A stretch of 64,000 nucleotides of DNA from Chrysogorgia sp. JL179-B06 (lineage: Eukaryota > Cnidaria > Anthozoa > Scleralcyonacea > Chrysogorgiidae). Below, piece by piece: positions 24,476-37,574 of the stretch. The notes beneath the pieces were generated by a model. The model searched no databases. It saw only the letters and a program-made list of their open reading frames with translations, and had not been told where the DNA came from. Location of the stretch: positions 531,001 to 595,000 of the forward strand of contig JAYKKM010000029.1 of assembly GCA_035772405.1 (NCBI GenBank), given 5' to 3'. The position numbers and the translations under genes were made by a program. The first letter of the stretch is position 1. Each line of letters opens with the position of its first letter.

Positions 24476-26061
24476 GTGCCAAGTGCCAACAGTGAACGAA
24501 GTTTTCGAACGATTTGCTGTCGCGAATTTCAATTCATTTCAGTGAGGAGATATTCTGTTGTCGAGGTATTAAGACGACTAAAGATAGTTTTCTGTACTTT
24601 TGTCCTTTACAAGATGTCATCTGCAATTTATTTACTATCATCAATTATCAAATTGTTTTGTTTGTGAATACGGTTTACTTTCTATTTAGATGTATATTGG
24701 TGTATGTGAGTTCATTGTTTCTTACAAGAGCCATTGTGTTCACGTTGTTCAGCATCTGGGAAGCAACATCCATCTTAAATATACCACATCATAAGAAGAC
24801 ATGGTCTTCTTTATTCTTGAATATGGCAAATCATTCAATATCACATATGTAGATAACAAGATAACAGATATTGAGCATGCAGAAGAATGCACATCCGTGT
24901 CCACATCAGAAACAAATTCTGATTAACTTAATTTGTCAACTGCATTACCTATACATGTACGTCAGTCAACTGTTTTGTGTTCATATATTGAACTGCATTT
25001 TTATGCAAGCCTTGTACAGAGAACTATGTTATACAACTGTTTTATCTTTATATTCAACTGTATTTTTATGGACCTGTTCAAGTTACATCTGTTTAATATT
25101 ATACATGTTCATGATTGAAGTACTAGATTGTGAATAAATGTTGAGAACGGTTACACACAAGGGTTGTCAACAAGGTTGGCAGATTTGAGGCATCTGTAAA
25201 TGTGCCAGGGCCTCCCGCACATGCTTCATCTGCCCATGGCTGTGTAATGAATGTCTTACCAGAGATATATGTCTAACATACCCCAGAGTACCTTTGGTCC
25301 AGCAAGCTCAGTATGAGCTCTATATATATGCAGAGTTCACTGCTCTGGTCTTATCTAAACCATAACCGCATGGGTACAAGGCTATATTCACCATTTATTT
25401 TTGCAATTTTGCACAATATCATGACTGCCTTGGATTTCAAGGCAGCACTTCCCTCTAGTTAAAAAGGTCTATATGGGAAGTTAGTTCTGTAAAAAGTTTG
25501 TGCGGCGTATAAATATCGGTATCCATCAACCGGACATCGGTTGTCTTGGTTACGATGACGTGCACGGGGAAGAAAGTAGGTAAACAAGGATATTTATGGA
25601 TCTAAAAGGATATTTATCTAAGGTCGAGCGAGAACATAATTTTGTGTTGTTTTACTCGAAAAAAGGTGAAATGTACGTGAAATGAGTAATTTAAATAACG
25701 AATGGCAGGCAGAAGAGAACGAGAGGGGACAGTCGTTATTAAAAACAAAACCTCAATACTTATGTAACAAAACCAACACAGCAAGAAGGATTGCGACAGA
25801 AACAAGTCAAAGCGACTCGAAGACGATATCCAGTGTAGCAGTAAGTGTTTGTTCATATTTTGAAATATACAGTATGTTTATTCTGTGCTTAATAATGAGC
25901 CTATATAGTACACTATAGCTGTGTTTCAGTGTTTATACGACCTGGGCCTGGCCTACAATTTATAGTATATAAACAAGCATTACTGTATGACTGGTCAGTG
26001 TTAATATATACACTGCTGTATAGTGAATAAGGGAGAGATTGGAGTAGAATCCTCATAAAAT
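24476..26061. other. No recognised gene; possible first exon at 25682-25850
   Basis: A frame from 25682 (MSNLNNEWQAEENERGQS...) runs into a good donor (GTAGCA|GTAAGTG, near 25852), as a short first exon would. It has no domain I recognise and no partner exon that I can find. Other frames here are not supported. Confidence 0.25.
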
Positions 26062-26142
26062 GATTCTGAGTCCTGGACAGGAATCGAACCTGTAACTTGA
26101 TTGCTTCTAACCATTGAGCTACCGAGACTCAGATGGAGAGTG
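26062..26142 (-). repeat. tRNA-derived SINE head
   Basis: The complement reads TGAGTCTCGGTAGCTCAATG, an A box, and ACAGGTTCGATTCCTGT, a B box with a perfect T arm, closing with GGACTCA opposite TGAGTCT. The anticodon arm is too short for a functional tRNA, so this is a SINE. Confidence 0.6.
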
Positions 26143-26424
26143 AAGCTGGTTACAAATTCAACATAATACATTCGGTTGATATAGGTATACAGTACTGCCT
26201 ATGTAGCTTGCATTCACTACAGCAGTGTATATATATTTACACATCCAAGCATTACTGATATAATATAGTGACAACCCGCGATTTCCGGTCGAGTTCGATA
26301 AACATTATTTTTAATACATTAATATGCCTTTTCAGCATAGTTTTTTGGTTAGGGTTGGTAATTTGGTTAGGTACAGTAGTTATATTAGGATTAGCATTTC
26401 GTTGAATTATAAAAGACTCGATCT

Positions 26425-26515
26425 TGACTTGAGTGACGAAGGGCTTTCGCTCGAAACGTTGAATGTCTGAGACCTGTTACACACTATTTTGGCAGTGCAC
26501 CAACCTATAAAATAT
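26425..26515 (+). repeat. Penelope-like 3'-end relic
   Basis: GACGAAGGGCTTTCGCTCGA followed by AACGTT and TTTTGGCAGTGCACCAACCT matches the terminal sequence of the Penelope-like element at 42875-42960. Similar decayed copies occur at 29455-29525 and 41505-41565. Confidence 0.55.
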
Positions 26516-27649
26516 CTGTATTTCTGCCGACAATGTATACAGTACGTTGAACAATATTTTATCTTCAATAAAACAACCATGTCATGTTATTGTTTGTTAG
26601 TTGTAACTTGTATAGTCTGCATTGTGATTGTTCAGAAATCTTTAGACAAATTTTGAAATACTTTTTACTGAGTTGTACTATATACATTCTGGGATTAGGA
26701 AAAGTTTAGGCATTATTAATAATACTAATAAAAATACAGGATACCCTGTTGAATGCTAACACTGGTATTGACGGGGTCCTGTTTCCTAACAAATTACAAT
26801 TATTATTTATTACAAATATAAATTTATTACAATAATATGTACTGTATGTCTACAATATGTTACAACAACTAATAAATTATAACTTGAAAGTTGTATAAAT
26901 CCTACAAATGTAGTACTGTCAATTAAGGCAATAGATATTAGATAATGATCTTACATGTATGCAATGAACAAATTCATTGAGATTAAAATAGTTCTTTAGA
27001 AATGGTGGTAAAATACCTTCAAGACATTTCTTAACTAACATATGGTACCAATCCTAGGGTTTCTATTAACCGATCAGTTTCATGTCCAGACTTAGGAAAG
27101 GTCAGTTTCTCTGCCCTGCAGACCTCAAGAGCATCTATCCTCACCAACAATCGGGATAGAATTCCTAATACTGTATTAAAACCAAATTGATGTCCATACA
27201 TTTGCACTATATGCACCCCTAGACATTTGAATGATAAAGAGAATGCACTTTCTTCCTTCATTCTTTAACAGTCTTTGGTGTCTTTTTATAGTTGATTATT
27301 TCATGAATCACAAGGTCGGTGAGAAGGTGCCCGGCCGTGTCGCCACATCAATCACTTGTGACTGGTGTAATCTGCAGACCAATGAAATGTTGCAACCATT
27401 TTGCATACCTAACACAAAGTACCAGTTCATCTCAACACTGTTCCCCAATTCCGTCGAATACTGTGAATTATTGAACGGAGGTGTCCAAAACAAAAATTAT
27501 TGAACGCTGATGACGTCACTAGGACAAAGCGCATAACTACAGTGCTGTATTACAGTAGTAAATTAGCAACTATAAAAGTTTCAAACAGTAGTGGGCGAGG
27601 GGTGTTGCGTATAACGTATTTCTAGTATATAATTACCACCTTTTACACA
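26516..27649. other. AT-rich DNA, no gene supported
   Basis: Short frames on both strands near 27031-27503 lack motifs or convincing splice partners. Nothing else is recognised. Confidence 0.35.
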
Positions 27650-27789
27650 AAAACACGAACTTTCGGCTGTCTTCGCCGAACATTTTCTTGAGACTAATAA
27701 TCAACTCCCAAAGATACAGTAGCTTTGGGAGTTGATTATTTCTCAAGAAAACGTTCGTCGAAGACAGCCGAAAGTTCGTGTTTTTGTTT
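27650..27789. repeat. 140-bp near-perfect hairpin
   Basis: AAACACGAACTTTCGGCTGT at the left end is mirrored by ACAGCCGAAAGTTCGTGTTT at the right end. The arms of about 65 bp meet near AGATACAGTAGC at 27712-27724. It is probably a MITE or foldback element. Confidence 0.9.
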
Positions 27790-28429
27790 TAAAGATGGTA
27801 TCCGTAATACTAAAATTGTATCTTTGGCCATGTTAGATTACCAGCTTTTAAAGAGAGCTAAGTTACCTACCAGGATAAGCTGTACGTATGTTGTAAATAG
27901 ATAATTTAACGTTCCTTTGTATATTCTATAGCTTTGGTGGTGGAAAGTGTGGAACATAGGCGAAAGTTTTTGTTTTGAAGATGGCGTGGGTATTATACGA
28001 AAATTATATTTTGGTCTTGCTTGAATTTTACGTTACCTATTTATAAAATACTTTATAAAACACAGCCATGTAGGATTACAGTTGGAAAACTCGCTAGGCG
28101 GGTGGCTAGGGTTAGGACCTTTGTTGTTTTGGGGTCGGTTACAATCCAATTAACTAGGAGGCTGGTACGAGGGCAATGTATTTGCTCGTCAGGGCAACGT
28201 ATATATGCTCGTTAGGGTATATTTGCTCTTCCCAGTCCCGTCCGATATGACCTTATATGGAATACATACTATAAATGCCTATCTTTGCTTCGGAGTGACT
28301 TCATTCAATACAAGACCGCATGGTCTGTGTGATCGAAAAGTACGAAAACAATCTTCAATCCCATTGGCTAACATACGCCTGAAACAAATTTAAGCGGAAG
28401 TGAGTGAAAAAACAGGCAGCCTGGTCACA

Positions 28430-31054
28430 TATATTTTTACCATATATGGTAACAATTTCGAATACAATCAAACCCGTAACTTTATAATCACAGATATGAG
28501 TCGACTATACAAGTTTACTTAGATTCAAATAACAAAGGAAATACAATACTTTGCAACAAACTACAGCAGTAGTTGTCCAAACTATTGCAATCAACAAAAG
28601 AACCGTCTGTGTGCTTGCTGCGGTGGGCTGAACATAAAGGGAAAATATTATAATGTTGGTCAAGATAAAAACACAGTTGGAATTCCAAATTAGAAAGTCA
28701 ATTACACAATTACTGCAGTGATATATAGGAAGAACAAGAAGGTTTTTTCATATTTACTTAGTTAGAATGGTAAATATTTGTTGTTTTAAATGTGCTTTCT
28801 TATAACGAGGTTCTTTTTTCAAAAAGTATATCAAGAAAGCGTTTATTAGCTCAGGAATATAACGACACAATAGCGTGTAGGCGGACAAGGCGGAACTTCG
28901 CTACAATTGACATCTATATGCAATTTAATAGCATTCAAGTAATTAATACGAAGCTCAAACATATGGTTATTCCTTCCGTCTTCAAACAACACATTAGCAG
29001 CTGACTGCAGTTTACAATGTAGAGCGACAACTTATTTGGTCATATTTATGATTTGGTAAGTTTTATGTACATATATATATATACACCCCATTTGAAACCA
29101 AGATCTTGAAACGTTTTGATAAACTTGTGTACGGAATAGCTTTCGATCGTTCACGAAATTTAGCGAACCTCATAATAAATTATTAGTCATCCGTTTGATG
29201 ATAAAGTTGCACGTGGACCAGTAAAGGAATGTTTTCAAATATTCCTCTATTCCTGACTCCACGACTTTAGCTGAGCTACTGAATGCTGTACGTACTAGTC
29301 GAACAGAAAGAAGGCGTTATCATAATTTCAAGATGACCTGTTCCCGTGTCTCTAAACTTGCAATAGTCCACTACATACAATGTTTCTATAACACTTTACT
29401 CTACTTCTGTGATCTAATGTTCACGCTGCTGTCGACTTTGACACATTTTACTTTTTGACGAAAGGCCTTCGCTCGAAACATTAATTAGACCTACTACGAA
29501 CTATTTCGTCTACAACAACCTTTTAGAGTATTCTATTTGTAAGTTATAAACTTTGATCAAAGGAGGATGAGAGTCGTTTACAGAAATAGATAGACACTTT
29601 ATTTATTCTATTCAGGGTAATCCCTTTACTTAATCATTACAATAAATGTTGTTATCGATAGAAGCCCTAAATAATTCGTTTGAGAGTTTATGAAAATATT
29701 ACTATTAGCGCTTTGTAATTAAAATATTTTGAAAGTCTTACGCGATATAATCCAATATAAACAAACGATAATAAACAGGAAAAACCGCATCACGGCCAAG
29801 AGAACTTTCTCTGACGTTTGATTGAACAAAAAACAACGACAACAAAGAACATTGGAAAACGTTTCACCTTAACTTTAACCTTTCGGAAACTCTCATTGAC
29901 TCTCATCAAAAGTGAATTAGAGTGGATTAGAGTTTATAGTGGTTAAATGAACGTGACAGTTGCGACTTGTATCGATCGACTCTCATCCTCGTACGACCAA
30001 CACTTAAACCTGCGATATTTTACATAAGTTATACGATCTATTCAAACCAAGCCAAGGTCTTGATACTATTATGTTCAACCTCTTGTGCGCCTATAATAGC
30101 TTTAGTTTCGTCACATAATTATAGTTACTTGTACCTAACCGGGTCATAATTTAGGCATTCGGTATTTGCTGAGAACGAAGGTAGATCTGTCAGAAAGAAT
30201 GTTTTGGCGCCATTCAAAATGAAAGGAATATTCATCGTGACGCCTCGCCGTGTGACCGGAGACATTTGTACAACTCACCATCATTATCACAACGCAGAAT
30301 AAGGTTGCCCTTTTCAGTCTTGCTAGAGGCTCATGTTTAAACTCTCGACTATTAGTTTATCACTGGCTTGCGATGAATGTCCATATACTAAGGCTCTGAG
30401 GACCTACAATATATAGAACAGAAATAAGGAATTGTCCAGATCTCAAACTGACATATCCTTGTGTCTCTAAATGTCGCTACTTAACAGTCCATTGAATACA
30501 ATGTTTCTATAACACTTTACTCTACTTCTGTGATCTCATGTTTCACTGCACAAGTTGTGCAATAGCGTTAGCATGGATATACAATCCGTATGCAGGTAGA
30601 ATATAGATTGCGGTGAAGTATCGCCTTAGTATATAGATCCAGCTTGACAAAATAACAAATAATAGTTTCACCATGCATATAATTTATGGTAAATATTTCT
30701 GTAGACCGTATGAAAATGCAACAAACCCTGTAACTTTCATATCACAGATCAAATGCTCGACTATACAAGTCTATTCTTAGATTCAGGTAGTAAAGAAAAG
30801 ACCACATTTGCGAGAAAACTACGGCAGTTCATGTGCAAAGTTTCGATATTAATAATGAATAAAATACTGCCCTGCATGTCTTCGCTGCGGTGGAGGTGAA
30901 TATAAGGGAGATATCATAATGTTGGTCAAGATAAAAACTCAGTTGGAATTCCAAATTGACAAGTCAATGACACCAATCATAGGAAAAGCAAAAGGTTCTT
31001 TCAGATTTACTTAAATGACGTATATTTAAAATGGTAAATATTTGTCGCGATGCA
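28430..31054 (+). repeat. Two diverged copies of one dispersed repeat
   Basis: The segment about 28430-28790 and the segment about 30650-31054 are alike. They share AATGTTGGTCAAGATAAAAA, CAGTTGGAATTCCAAATT, GACTATACAAGT and GGTAAATATTTGT. The second copy is cut at 31054 by the CACTA-like element and resumes at 39933. A Penelope relic sits between them at 29455-29525. No intact gene is seen in the interval. Confidence 0.65.
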
Positions 31055-31837
31055 CACTGTAAAAACTGATTGGTTAAAATAACCTTTTTAATTGGTTGCA
31101 ACCAATTCCAAGAGGTTAAACAAACCAAATAAATTGGTTGTAACCAGAATAAATTGGTTATACTAACCAATAATTTTTAGTCCACACTGAAGTTGTAACT
31201 CTTACAACCAAACATAATTGGTTATGACCAATAAAAATTGGTCGGATTCACCAATTGGCAAATGGTTGCAATGAAGTCACATTTAAAGTAACCAATTTAA
31301 TTTAGTTGTAACCACTTTGAAATGGTTAGTCAAGTAACCATTTATATTTGGTTGTAACTTTTAAAATTTGGTTGCAACTAAATAAAGCATTTAAATTTGG
31401 TTATTCATGTAACCATTTAAATTTGGTTGTAACCAAATTGATTTGGCTATAACCATTTAAAAATTGTTAGCTAACATCTTTTTGTCACTTTTCGTAAATA
31501 ATTTTGATCTGGTTTCACTGACATGAATCTGGATGTGTGTTAAAAGCCAAATTCAACTGTGAAACAATTGCAACATTGCCATATAAATCAAAGGAGAAAA
31601 TCAGATTTCATTAATCAGGGAATTGTGACCAAAAAATAGACTCAATTTCCAATTTCAAGTTAAACTGCCAAGCTCGCCATGCTGTGTAGTTGGTTTCACA
31701 CTCCATATGACAAGACATAATGAAATATTGTATAGAGAACTTGAAATTAGTACTACTGTAATACACTTATAATTTGGGTATAATGTTTTCATTTTAGAAA
31801 GATTAGTTTCAGGGAATATAATACAACTGCATTGTAC

Positions 31838-31996
31838 CTTTTCCAATTCTGAAAGATCCTTTAGAAATCTTTCCAGGACTGGTTCAACACCATACTGTTT
31901 GATGTGATTACTGGTAGCCAATGCAAGCAGTTGTATAGCATTTACTGGAGATCTCATTTTTGGTCTTACATTGTCCAAAGTATAATAGAAAGCACC
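31838..31996 (-). pseudogene. CACTA/EnSpm-like transposase exon remnant
   Basis: Reading right to left, the exon encodes GAFYYTLDNVRPKMRS, then IQLLALATSNHIKQYG and VLERFLKDLSELEK, followed by a GT donor (AAAAG|GTACAAT). It matches the first exon of the transposase at 879-1036 residue by residue (FYYCLGNIQP, IQLIAICKTNDLKRYG). The acceptor AG is lost (CTG before the exon start) and no neighbouring exons are recognised, so it is a remnant. Confidence 0.7.
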
Positions 31997-34459
31997 AGAA
32001 ATAGTTAAGAAAAAATAAGAAATGTTCATGGTTGTCAAACATGCAACATATTGTAGCCTAATTTTAAAGGCAAATGGCAAACATTTGACAGGTAGCATCA
32101 CTATTTTCTTCTTAATTAACCCTTTCACTACTGTAGGAACCTTTTAGAATTGTACTCTGGCAAATGCCAGATGATTTTGCTTGTCCAGGGAAGAAGTCCT
32201 GTACTGAACAGGTTAAGTAACCTACATTGACCCGATTGACAAGCAAATATATATATGGTCCAAGAATATAACAATTCAATGCATTTACAAGGGTTTATAT
32301 AAACTTGAATGTTTTTAATAAAGTAACTTCAAAACACCAAATTAAATCACTTCGTTAATATACATATTTTGTCCTTTTCGCCAGCCAAACAAATTATTTT
32401 AACCAGTATTAAATACACTTTCCTACTTAATTTTATGTAGTTATATTTAATTCTATAAAATGTGGCAAGACATATTTCCATAACAACTTATGGGTTCATT
32501 GGCTGAATACTAAGGCTTGAAAACAAGAAACACAATTATTACCATATTTGTTTATTTGAACTTGCTCAAGCACAGGTTATACTGTACAGGTATGTACAGT
32601 ACTTGACACATTCTACAACAGGTCATTGCCACGGCATGAGGATTCATAACCTACACATGAAAGATAATTTAAAACAATTAAAAGATTTTCAGATAACCAT
32701 GCAACTACTATAGGTACACAGCTCAGATGAAAGTGAAAGCTCAGATGACATCCTGGGTAACACTGTACTAGGCAAATGCAAAAAAGGCACAGGTTGTGTG
32801 TGCTATTAGGGCACTGCTATTCACCGCTAAGTCAAGCCCGGTCGGATGGGGTTAGTATCTGCATGGTGACCATCTTGGAATAACCTTGTGTTGATTTGCA
32901 AGCTTGGAACTCACATGTGAGTAGAATTATTAATTCTCTCCTGTGTTTTGAGGGTTTTCCTCTGACTGGGGTTTCTGGTTTTCCTCGATCAGTAAAATCA
33001 ACACTTAGATCTCAGCTGTGCTCTGTGGTCAGACATGGGTTGTATATATAGTGGCAGCCTGCGGCACCTTTGACATACCTTCGACTTGACCACGTTCAAT
33101 GCAAGTTCACATGGTTCAATGAGGCCAAACGACATTGTGTTATTTTTAGCCTCCCCACATTTGTTTTTAGGGGGGAGCTAAACGGCAGGTTTAGCCTCCC
33201 CTAAAAATGACTGTGTGTGTGTGGAGGGGGGGGGGGGGCTACCCCTTGGCCCTTGGGTTGCCCATAAGAATATTAGTTCTTCCAATCATCTTGGTAATTT
33301 AGAATATAGGTATAGCTGCATATGCTGGACTTGTATTGGAAGAACCTATAACAACCCATTATTTTCAAAAAACATGATTATATATCAAGTTTATATTGTA
33401 AACTATTTAAATTATCTACATATAAATTAAATATCTATATATTTGATACAGTCAAACTACAATATCTATATCTTCAACTTACTAGTTACTCCTTACTGTA
33501 AATTCATGACTAAAACTTCAACAAAATACTCACCACTAGGACACAGTTCTCTATACGTAACAGTTGCGTTGCTGGCGTTCTTTTTCAAGATTGTGGAATG
33601 ATTCATCACAATACTTCGAATATACAGGTTGCACTTGAGTCTTGATCTGGCAATTTCTTGTTTTAAATACAGCAAAGTATTGGTGATCACATCACACGCA
33701 GCATTACCATCTCGCTGCATTGCGTGCCAAATCCAAGCGTCTGTATCTGGAACGGCATGTTCGTTAATATTGAAGAGATCAGCGTGTTTGTTGACAACGT
33801 GTAACCATTTATAATATATCCACAGAGAAGATGAAAGTTTGGGTAATTATTCCCATTCCTATGATTGCGACCGAGATTATAGACAGAAAATAGCCAGAAA
33901 TCCAACAGATACGTTGCACCGGTAAACAGTCACGCTGGAATCGACAAAATACAGTACTTTTCTGGTCCAATTGTCCAAAAGCATTGTTTAAAAGCATTGT
34001 GGCAAAGGAGGCCATTTCCGCGCTTCAACGAAAATTCGTACTTAGTAGGGGTAGGTATACGTCTGAAATACTTTTTTCTGATTTTAAAAACAATGATGAT
34101 TATTTATTGGTATCATGAGATTTATTGCTGATCCAGAACTTATTTTCCTTCATCATTTTGTCGCTTGCTGTGTATAAATATAAATTTTTGTCATACCAAG
34201 TGTGGGTGAGTCGCTTTGGTCGATCTTTTGTCTTTTGTGACGTCAGACACGTGATACAGTCGACAAGAGCGCGTGATTTGATTTGAATTCATTTTCACTG
34301 GACAGTCGCATCATTGTTCGTTATTATAAAGAAGGGTTCGTGTTCGACGTTTGGCAAGTTTGTTTCAAGAAATGGATGTATCTACGGTAATTATATTAGT
34401 GTTATTGAACTTTATATCGTGGAAAATTAAAGTCAGGATGTGCTTTCTAGTACGCACAC
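31997..34459. other. Interior of the CACTA-like element, no gene recognised
   Basis: AT-rich DNA with a G run near 33226-33238 and a (GTGT)n patch at about 33210-33222. Short frames at 33493-34015 on the minus strand have no recognisable domain. Confidence 0.35.
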
Positions 34460-36379
34460 AGGTAGCCCAAGCTCATTATATGGCGTCTTTTAATATATTT
34501 TTTACTTTACTCTTTTTCTCTTTACTTTAAACTATTTTTAACTATTAACTATTAAAAGGTATATTTTTGCTTTTGTTTGTGATTTTGATGAGATTTTGCA
34601 TGGCATCTAGGCTTTGGCCCATTGTGCTAAAAAAATTGGCATATTATGCTAATAGCACTGCTCTCAATTTTGCCTAATTATGCTAAAAATTATGCTAGAA
34701 TTCACAAATTATGCTCGATATTCTCACATAAATGCTCGATATTCTCACAGATTCTTACATAAATTCAACAACTCAAAAAATGTTTGACGCCATTTTGGCA
34801 GTAGTGTTTACAACCTCGTGGCTCGTTCCCAGGTTTTTTGCTCGGCAGTTCAGGTGTACAGTGTACTGCAGTGCACAGTCTGCACTACTACTGCCCACAA
34901 TGAAAGTGAAACTATGAAAGCGGTCTTGTAACAAGTTTCTGACTTTCTAGACTACCAAATGAGTAATATTACCTTTTATGCTTAAAAAAGTGCTAAAATT
35001 TTAGGATTATGCTCGAGCAGTGCTCGTTTTAGAAATTATGCTTTTTTGCTCACATTATGCTAAAAATTATGCTGGCACAATGGGCCAAAGCCTAATGGCA
35101 TCCTCTCCGAAATCCTAAAGAAGAACGCTGAACGCTTGTACTGCAGGCTACATGTAATTTTATAAATAACCGTCAGTTTATAAACAGTTTTAGTATCGCA
35201 AAAATTCCACAAAAATACAAACATTTTTTAACTTTTAACTGCATCTACCTGTTCTTTGTCATTTCCTTTATCTTTTGTGAAAGTTTGAAACCATTTTGTT
35301 CAGAATTGAAGTACTTGTTCTCGTGGGAATAATCAACACGTTTTGAGACCTCTATATAAATAGGAAGGTAGGCAAGTCCGGCGCCGGAAATCACACACTC
35401 TGGTCACTTCAAGAGCGAATAAATCACAGACAAGCGATCCCACGACGATTTAAACGCCAATACACAACACCTCGATGTTTTCTCATTGTACTTAGCTAAA
35501 TTTGAGTCTCGTTGTATTTTCTCTTCTCCCAAAAATTGCCGATATCAAACTCTATTTCATCACGGAGGCCAGCGTTACGATGCTGGCACAGATCAGAGCG
35601 GCCTTTTTCAAACTGCCGAGCGACAAATCATCCCCCATGGCGACCCGTGACGGGAAATTGTCACTGCAAAAATGTATACAACAAATCCACAACCCTCCCC
35701 ACCCAAGTAGGTCGCGGCAGTTTGAAAAAGGTCCGCTCTGATCTGTGCCAGCATCGTAACGCTGGCCTCCGTGATGAAATAGAGTTTGATATCGGCAATT
35801 TTTGGGAGAAGAGAAAATACAACGAGACTCAAATTTAGCTAAGTACAATGAGAAAACATCGAGGTATTGTGTATTGGCGTTTAAATCGTCGTGGGATCGC
35901 TTGTCTGTGATTTATTCGCTCTTGAAGTGACCCGAGTGTGTGATTTCCGGCGCCGGACTTGCCTACCTTCCTATTTATATAGAGGTCTCAAAACGTGTTG
36001 ATTATTTCCACGAGAACAAGTACTTCAATTCTGAACAAAATGGTTTCAAACTTTCACAAAAGATAAAGGAAATGACAAAGAACAGGTAGATGCAGTTAAA
36101 AGTTAAAAAATGTTTGTATTTTTGTGGAATTTTTGCGATACTAAAACTGTTTATAAACTGACGGTTATTTATAAAATTACATGTAGCCTGCAGTACAAGC
36201 GTTCAGCGTTCTTCTTTAGGATTTCGGAGAGGATGCCATGCAAAATCTCATCAAAATCACAAACAAAAGCAAAAATATACCTTTTAATAGTTAATAGTTA
36301 AAAATAGTTTAAAGTAAAGAGAAAAAGAGTAAAGTAAAAAATATATTAAAAGACGCCATATAATGAGCTTGGGCTACCT
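34460..36379. repeat. Palindrome with 96-bp loop
   Basis: The left arm is 34460-35618 (minus a MITE insertion) and the right arm is 35715-36379, its near-perfect reverse complement. The outer ends read AGGTAGCCCAAGCTCATTAT and complement. The loop is 35619-35714. Open frames on both strands near 35502-35848 arise from this symmetry and are not supported as genes. Confidence 0.95.
34608..35094. mobile_element. 487-bp hAT-like MITE
   Basis: A perfect 20-bp terminal inverted repeat (TAGGCTTTGGCCCATTGTGC) is flanked by an exact 8-bp duplication ATGGCATC at 34600-34607 and 35095-35102. The right arm of the surrounding palindrome keeps the empty site with one ATGGCATC. An 8-bp duplication with a TAG-starting repeat fits the hAT superfamily. 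Internal AATTATGCT motifs recur many times. No coding capacity. Confidence 0.92.
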
Positions 36380-37089
36380 ATGGTACGCAGACGTTTTTGA
36401 AGAAGAAAATTATTTACGTTGCGAAGTAGTTCAATAGAGATCTATTATCGTAACTTACAATCCACCTTATCTTAAATACATTTACTTGTATTAATAACGT
36501 TAGCTTTTATTTACTGTTTAGGTATTTGGTTCTGAGTTGTTCGAGGCTTTGTCTAAGAGGCAGGAGTTCGTGAATAAACGCTAAGTGTCTAGAGGAAGAA
36601 GAGGTAAGACGATGTCGTTTATTCTTTGTCCTTGCCAATTTAAAAGCTAGAAAGTATTTAAATATCACTTTCGTTTATACCCAAATAATCTGGTAAGATT
36701 ACCCCTCGTAATTTGTTTGATTAAATCAACAAAATATGTTTATAATTGTGCTTTATTTCCATAATTTGCGTATTGACTAGCCAATTTTCAAGATGGCGGC
36801 TGCTTTTACAAATTTCGGCTATAGGCAAAAAAAAGCCTTTTAATAATTTGGCTCCGACTCCTTATTCGTCAATACAACACAGCCGGGGGGTTAGTGTTAG
36901 AAAACTTGTTAGGCGGGTTAGGGTTAGAAAACTTGTTAGGTGGGGGGTTAGGGTTAGGACCTTTGTTGTTTTGTGGTTGGTTACAGTTCTCTCTCCACAT
37001 TTCGAGCAAAAAAGCCTTTTTATTGACCAATATGGAGTCGGATCCATTCCTGTCTCTTGCCACATGTTCTTTAGTTTTACACACTGCGA
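36380..37089. other. AT-rich DNA with telomere-like GGTTAGGGTTAG repeats
   Basis: At 36895-36990 the sequence GTTAGAAAACTTGTTAGG and GGTTAGGGTTAGGACCTTTG is repeated, with relatives at 28085-28150 and inside the palindrome at 37090-37574. These look like a dispersed repeat family and not a telomere. Confidence 0.5.
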
Positions 37090-37574
37090 CTAAATACAGG
37101 AATCGCACATCCACTTTAAGGGAGATTACACCAAGTCCTCAATATACGTTGTAGTGATTTATAGGTGATAGTAATTACAGTTAGTATATTAGTATTATCA
37201 GTATTAGGGTTATTTTTGAGGTTTCCTGTACTTAAACAGGTTTGCGAAGCGAAACAACTATTTGCCTATTACGAGGTGGATAATAATAACCGACCCCAAA
37301 ACAACAAAGATCCTAACCCCCGCCTAATGAGTTTTCTAACCCTAACCTAAATAGAAAACTTGTAAGGTGGGGGTTGGGGTTGGTTAGGATCTTTGTTGTT
37401 TTGGGGTCGGTTATTATTATCCACCTCGTTAGGCAAATTGTTGTTTTGTTTCGTAAGCCTGTTTAGTACAGGAAACCTCAAAAATAACCCTAATAGCTCT
37501 AATACTGATAATACTAATATACAACATATATTGAGGACTTGGTATAAAGTGGATGTATGATTCCTGTATTTAGC
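37090..37574. repeat. 485-bp palindrome
   Basis: The arms run from CTAAATACAGGAATC at the left to GATTCCTGTATTTAG at the right and meet near 37340-37355 around AACCCTAACCTAAAT. They contain CCGACCCCAAAACAACAAAG in both orientations. The arms differ at scattered positions. Probably a foldback element. Confidence 0.9.

Noticed and set aside
26062..26142. Possible minus-strand tRNA gene
   Set aside because: The acceptor and T arms pair but the anticodon arm is too short.
35502..35848. Mirror-image reading frames of about 75-108 codons
   Set aside because: They result from the palindrome. The same sequence reads on both strands and no domain is present.
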